This document shows positions 6,739-9,019 of a stretch of 9,019 bases of DNA, piece after piece. Numbering within the stretch: position 1 is the first letter of the stretch; the number at the start of each line of letters is the position of its first letter. This stretch comes from Synechococcus sp. CO36386bin_37 (GTDB lineage Bacteria; Cyanobacteriota; Cyanobacteriia; PCC-6307; Cyanobiaceae): assembly GCA_011525445.1 (NCBI GenBank), contig WTGE01000071.1:1-9019 (forward strand), written 5' to 3'. Below the pieces are notes generated by a model that was given only the letters and a program-made list of their open reading frames with translations, was not told the origin of the DNA and searched no databases. Both the position numbers and the translations under genes were made by a program.

Positions 6739-9019
6739 TTGGAAACCGCTATTTTGGCACTTCAAGCCTCTGTTTCCGGTGACCTCTATTGGGGAGGAAT
6801 GTCGGGTCAGTTGACCCTGAAAAACTCCGGCGACACCCTTCTCTCCGATTGGTCCTACACCTTTCGCACGACGCAACAAGACGTACAGGTGTGGTCGTCC
6901 ACCTATGACGTTGTTGATCTGGGGGATGGCACCTATGAGGTGACCGTTCGCCCCCCGAGTTGGGGTGCGTCCATCCCTGCCGGTGGCTCTTTGAGCCTGA
7001 GTTTCAACGCTGTCAGCGTGGATCTTCCCAACAGCGGAACATTGACGGACGAGATGTTTTTTGTTGATTCAGACGTGGGAGGCTCGGGCTTTGAACCGGA
7101 GTTTGCTTCCGATCCTGAGCCCGAGTCTCAAACGGAAACAGAAGCCCAGCCTGATGCCGAGCCCAAGCCTGAGGCTGAAGCACCGAGTGGCGACGCGCCG
7201 GCACGCACCTTCGACGTTGATGTCTATTCAGGGGAGGTCACCGACTTCCGCCCTGGCATTGATCGTCTGAATTTCGGTGGGCAGTCTGTCCATAACTTGA
7301 TTCTTGGCAAAACGGAAGAGGGTTACGTCACGTTTCTGAGCCCCTGGAATGATGCCCAGAAGATGACCCTCGTGGGCGTCACCTACGACCAGTTGGCTCT
7401 TGAGGACTACGGCGTTGTCGGCAATGAACACCTGCGTCAGGACCTGGGTGGTGTTGTCTCTTGGGAGTTGGGCATCGGCGAGAAGGATCCCAACACCACC
7501 TACATCCGTTCGCATGAGTACGGCAAGGTCGAGACCATCACCGACTTTGATCCGGCCACCGACAAGATCAGCTTTCTCTATTACGGCACCCGCGAGCGTC
7601 TTTCGGTGACGCAGGACGGTGCCGACTTGGTCATTTCGACCGAGCCCACCGGGCAGACCTTCATCTTCCAGAACACCAACCTGGATGACATTCCTGGGGC
7701 CAGCCTGGAATTCCACTTCGACCAGATCGTCGAAGACAACCTCGAAATCCCCTTTGGTCGCTCGGTGGAGTCGTTGACGCTCAAGGACCGCACCGCTCTG
7801 CTGACCCCCGCAGCGCCTGCCGGTGAGCTGACGGATGGTTTCCAGACCCAGTCCGGCGATGCGGCGGTGAATGAGCAGCCTCCCCACGACAGCCATTCCA
7901 TGGGCGACGACGGATCGATGGAGATGGATCCGGACATGGAGATGGATTCAGAGATGGACATGGAATCCGACATGCCCAGCGATCCGGAGCCAACGGTTGA
8001 GGTTGAAGCCGGTGCTTCGGGTCTGGTGGTCTCCGCCACGATCACGGGTGGCTGGTCGGGGACCTTTGCTGGAAATGTCACGGTGACCAACACAAGTGGC
8101 GCGTCGGTCGGCACGGACTGGTCGGTGAGCTTTGTCTCCGATGCACCGTTGAAGAGCGTCAGCAACTTCGAGTTCGCCAACACGCTCCGTGATGATGGCC
8201 GTTATCTCGTCACCCTGAGCCCCAAGTCCTGGTCGGCCCCCCTGGCCGCAGGCTCCTCGCAGAGTTCCTACTACCAGGGATCTGGAGACTTCTCTGACCC
8301 GGATCAGGTGTTTGATCTCGCCTCCACGAGCGCTGAGGTTCCTCAGCCGGACTCTGAGCCTGAGTCATCTGTGGTTGAGCAGCCCGATGCTCCTCAGCAA
8401 CCGGACGCCAGCGATCCGGAGCCAACGGTTGAGGTTGAACCCGCTGCTTCCGGTCTGGAGGTGTCCGCCACGATCACCGGTGGTTGGTCGGGGACCTTCG
8501 CTGGAAACGTCACGGTCACGAACACCACCGGCGCGTCGGTCGGCACGGACTGGACGGTGAGCTTTGTCTCCGATGCACCGTTGAAGAGCGTCAGCAACTT
8601 CGAGTTCACCAACACCCTGCGAGACGATGGCCGCTACACCGTCACCCTGAGCCCTAAGTCCTGGTCGGCCCCCCTGGCGGCGGGTTCTGCGCAGAGTTCC
8701 TACTACCAGGGCTCCGGAGACTTCTCTGATCCGAATCAGGTGTTTGATCTCGCCTCCACGAGCGCCGAGGTCCCTCAGCAAGAGTCCGAGGCTGAGTCGT
8801 CTGTGGTTGAGCAGCCTGACGCTTCTCCGCAACCGGACGCCAGTGACGCTGTGGAGCCCCCCGATGCTGAGGCCACTGTTGTTGATGACAGCCCGCTCAC
8901 GGACGATAGCCCAGGCACGGAAGACATCTCCGTGACGGAGGAGGGCACGGTCACCATCGACTACGAACGCCCCAACGGCACGACCGACAAGCGGGTGGTG
9001 ACCTACTTCGAGGAGTGGG
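6739..9019 (+). CDS. Large exported-type CBM2 protein, probably an N-terminally extended GH18 chitinase; 3' end cut by window
   Basis: One frame stays open from the TAA at 6730-6732 to the right edge (760 complete codons from the TTG at 6739). Numbering from that TTG, domains are: a CBM2-like domain (about 10-110, SVSGDLYWGGMSGQLTLKNS with DW, VQVWSS and PPSWGASIPAGGS); an acidic Pro/Glu linker (about 123-155); a central beta-rich region (about 156-365) with paired motifs VTDFRPGIDRLNF (167) and ITDFDPATDKISF (267); a Met-rich stretch (394-412); two CBM2-like domains (about 430-530 and 575-675); another acidic linker; and KRVVTYFEEW (751-760), which resembles the first strand of a GH18 barrel. 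CBM2 modules bind crystalline cellulose or chitin, and GH18 enzymes hydrolyse chitin; marine picocyanobacteria are reported to use chitin. There is no Sec signal and no cysteine, suggesting type I secretion. No ATG or GTG precedes domain one; TTG at 6754 is an alternative start. The CBM2 call is good; GH18 rests on ten residues. Confidence 0.85.
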   Translation, partial: METAILALQASVSGDLYWGGMSGQLTLKNSGDTLLSDWSYTFRTTQQDVQVWSSTYDVVDLGDGTYEVTVRPPSWGASIPAGGSLSLSFNAVSVDLPNSGTLTDEMFFVDSDVGGSGFEPEFASDPEPESQTETEAQPDAEPKPEAEAPSGDAPARTFDVDVYSGEVTDFRPGIDRLNFGGQSVHNLILGKTEEGYVTFLSPWNDAQKMTLVGVTYDQLALEDYGVVGNEHLRQDLGGVVSWELGIGEKDPNTTYIRSHEYGKVETITDFDPATDKISFLYYGTRERLSVTQDGADLVISTEPTGQTFIFQNTNLDDIPGASLEFHFDQIVEDNLEIPFGRSVESLTLKDRTALLTPAAPAGELTDGFQTQSGDAAVNEQPPHDSHSMGDDGSMEMDPDMEMDSEMDMESDMPSDPEPTVEVEAGASGLVVSATITGGWSGTFAGNVTVTNTSGASVGTDWSVSFVSDAPLKSVSNFEFANTLRDDGRYLVTLSPKSWSAPLAAGSSQSSYYQGSGDFSDPDQVFDLASTSAEVPQPDSEPESSVVEQPDAPQQPDASDPEPTVEVEPAASGLEVSATITGGWSGTFAGNVTVTNTTGASVGTDWTVSFVSDAPLKSVSNFEFTNTLRDDGRYTVTLSPKSWSAPLAAGSAQSSYYQGSGDFSDPNQVFDLASTSAEVPQQESEAESSVVEQPDASPQPDASDAVEPPDAEATVVDDSPLTDDSPGTEDISVTEEGTVTIDYERPNGTTDKRVVTYFEEW
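7918..7971 (+). repeat. Three tandem 18-bp units encoding a Met-Asp/Glu repeat
   Basis: Three in-frame 18-bp units encode MEMDPD, MEMDSE and MDMESD (residues 394-411), followed by another Met. Together with the Met at 7900 this gives eight methionines in 25 codons, preceded by HDSHSM (383-388). The units lie between the central domain and the second CBM2-like domain, so they form part of a flexible acidic linker. Confidence 0.85.
7978..8409 (+). repeat. 432-bp tandem repeat, copy 1 (acidic linker plus CBM2-like domain)
   Basis: The unit runs from codons for SDPEPTVEVE through the CBM2-like domain (VSATITGGWSG, DWSVSF, SPKSWSAPLAAG, YYQGSGDF) to the Pro/Gln/Asp linker ending QQPDA. It is 144 codons and in frame, and copy 2 starts at the next base. 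Its first 30 bases are identical to those of copy 2. Confidence 0.92.
8410..8841 (+). repeat. 432-bp tandem repeat, copy 2 (acidic linker plus CBM2-like domain)
   Basis: This copy aligns with copy 1 without any gap. By hand count it differs at about 46 of 432 bases and about 14 of 144 residues; replacements concentrate in the linker ends while the domain core (GASVGTDW through NFEF) is almost unchanged. Immediately after it the sequence diverges, so there is no third full copy in the window. Confidence 0.92.

Noticed and set aside
7228..8183. Minus-strand ORFs of 200-222 codons
   Set aside because: They lie antisense to the CBM2 gene. The plus frame has coherent domains and an exactly in-frame 144-codon repeat, while the minus ORFs resemble no known family.
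7978..8841. CRISPR-like or mobile repeat
   Set aside because: The repeat is a 432-bp in-frame protein module duplication without spacers, terminal inverted repeats or transposase.

Overview
The window looks like a chromosome segment of a marine picocyanobacterium, most likely Synechococcus of subcluster 5.1 or a close relative. Four things point there: a cyanobacterial-type NDH-1 subunit H (ndhH), an rsmH gene outside any cell-division cluster, compact genes with many start/stop overlaps and moderately high G+C, and a large acidic multidomain polysaccharide-binding protein of the kind known from marine picocyanobacterial chitinases. The taxonomic call is inference from content; no rRNA is present.

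Layout, left to right. 1-877 (minus) is the N-terminal three quarters of ndhH, cut by the window edge. Divergent from it, 923-1852 (plus) is rsmH, a 16S rRNA methyltransferase, overlapping by 4 bp a DUF456 membrane protein (1849-2397, plus). That gene converges with, and overlaps by 14 bp, an unnamed polytopic membrane protein (2384-3142, minus). Upstream of the latter on the same strand is a group I cysteine desulfurase (3198-4379, minus). Only 24 bp separate its start from a divergent small secreted protein of unknown function (4404-4919, plus), and that gap holds a perfect 13-bp dyad. Next come a REC-LuxR response regulator (4953-5663, plus) and, overlapping it by one base, an RluA-family pseudouridine synthase homologue whose usual catalytic Asp is Gly (5663-6589, plus).

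After the longest non-coding gap of the window (149 bp, A+T-rich), one open reading frame fills 6739-9019 and runs off the right edge. Its 760 visible residues contain a CBM2-like domain, an acidic linker, a central beta-rich region with two Asp-rich motifs, a methionine-rich stretch of three 18-bp repeats, then two nearly identical CBM2-like domains encoded by a perfectly phased 432-bp tandem duplication. The visible end reads like the first strand of a GH18 chitinase barrel. The protein has no cysteine, no N-terminal signal peptide and apparently a TTG start, so export by a type I system with a C-terminal signal beyond the window is the simplest inference.

Functionally, the left two thirds are housekeeping: NDH-1 electron transport, ribosome modification, sulfur mobilisation, a sensor-response regulator and RNA modification. 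The right quarter is an accessory-type exoprotein gene for binding, and probably cleaving, chitin or a similar beta-1,4-glycan. No tRNA, rRNA, CRISPR array, insertion sequence or phage gene was seen. Every stretch longer than 150 bases is coding.
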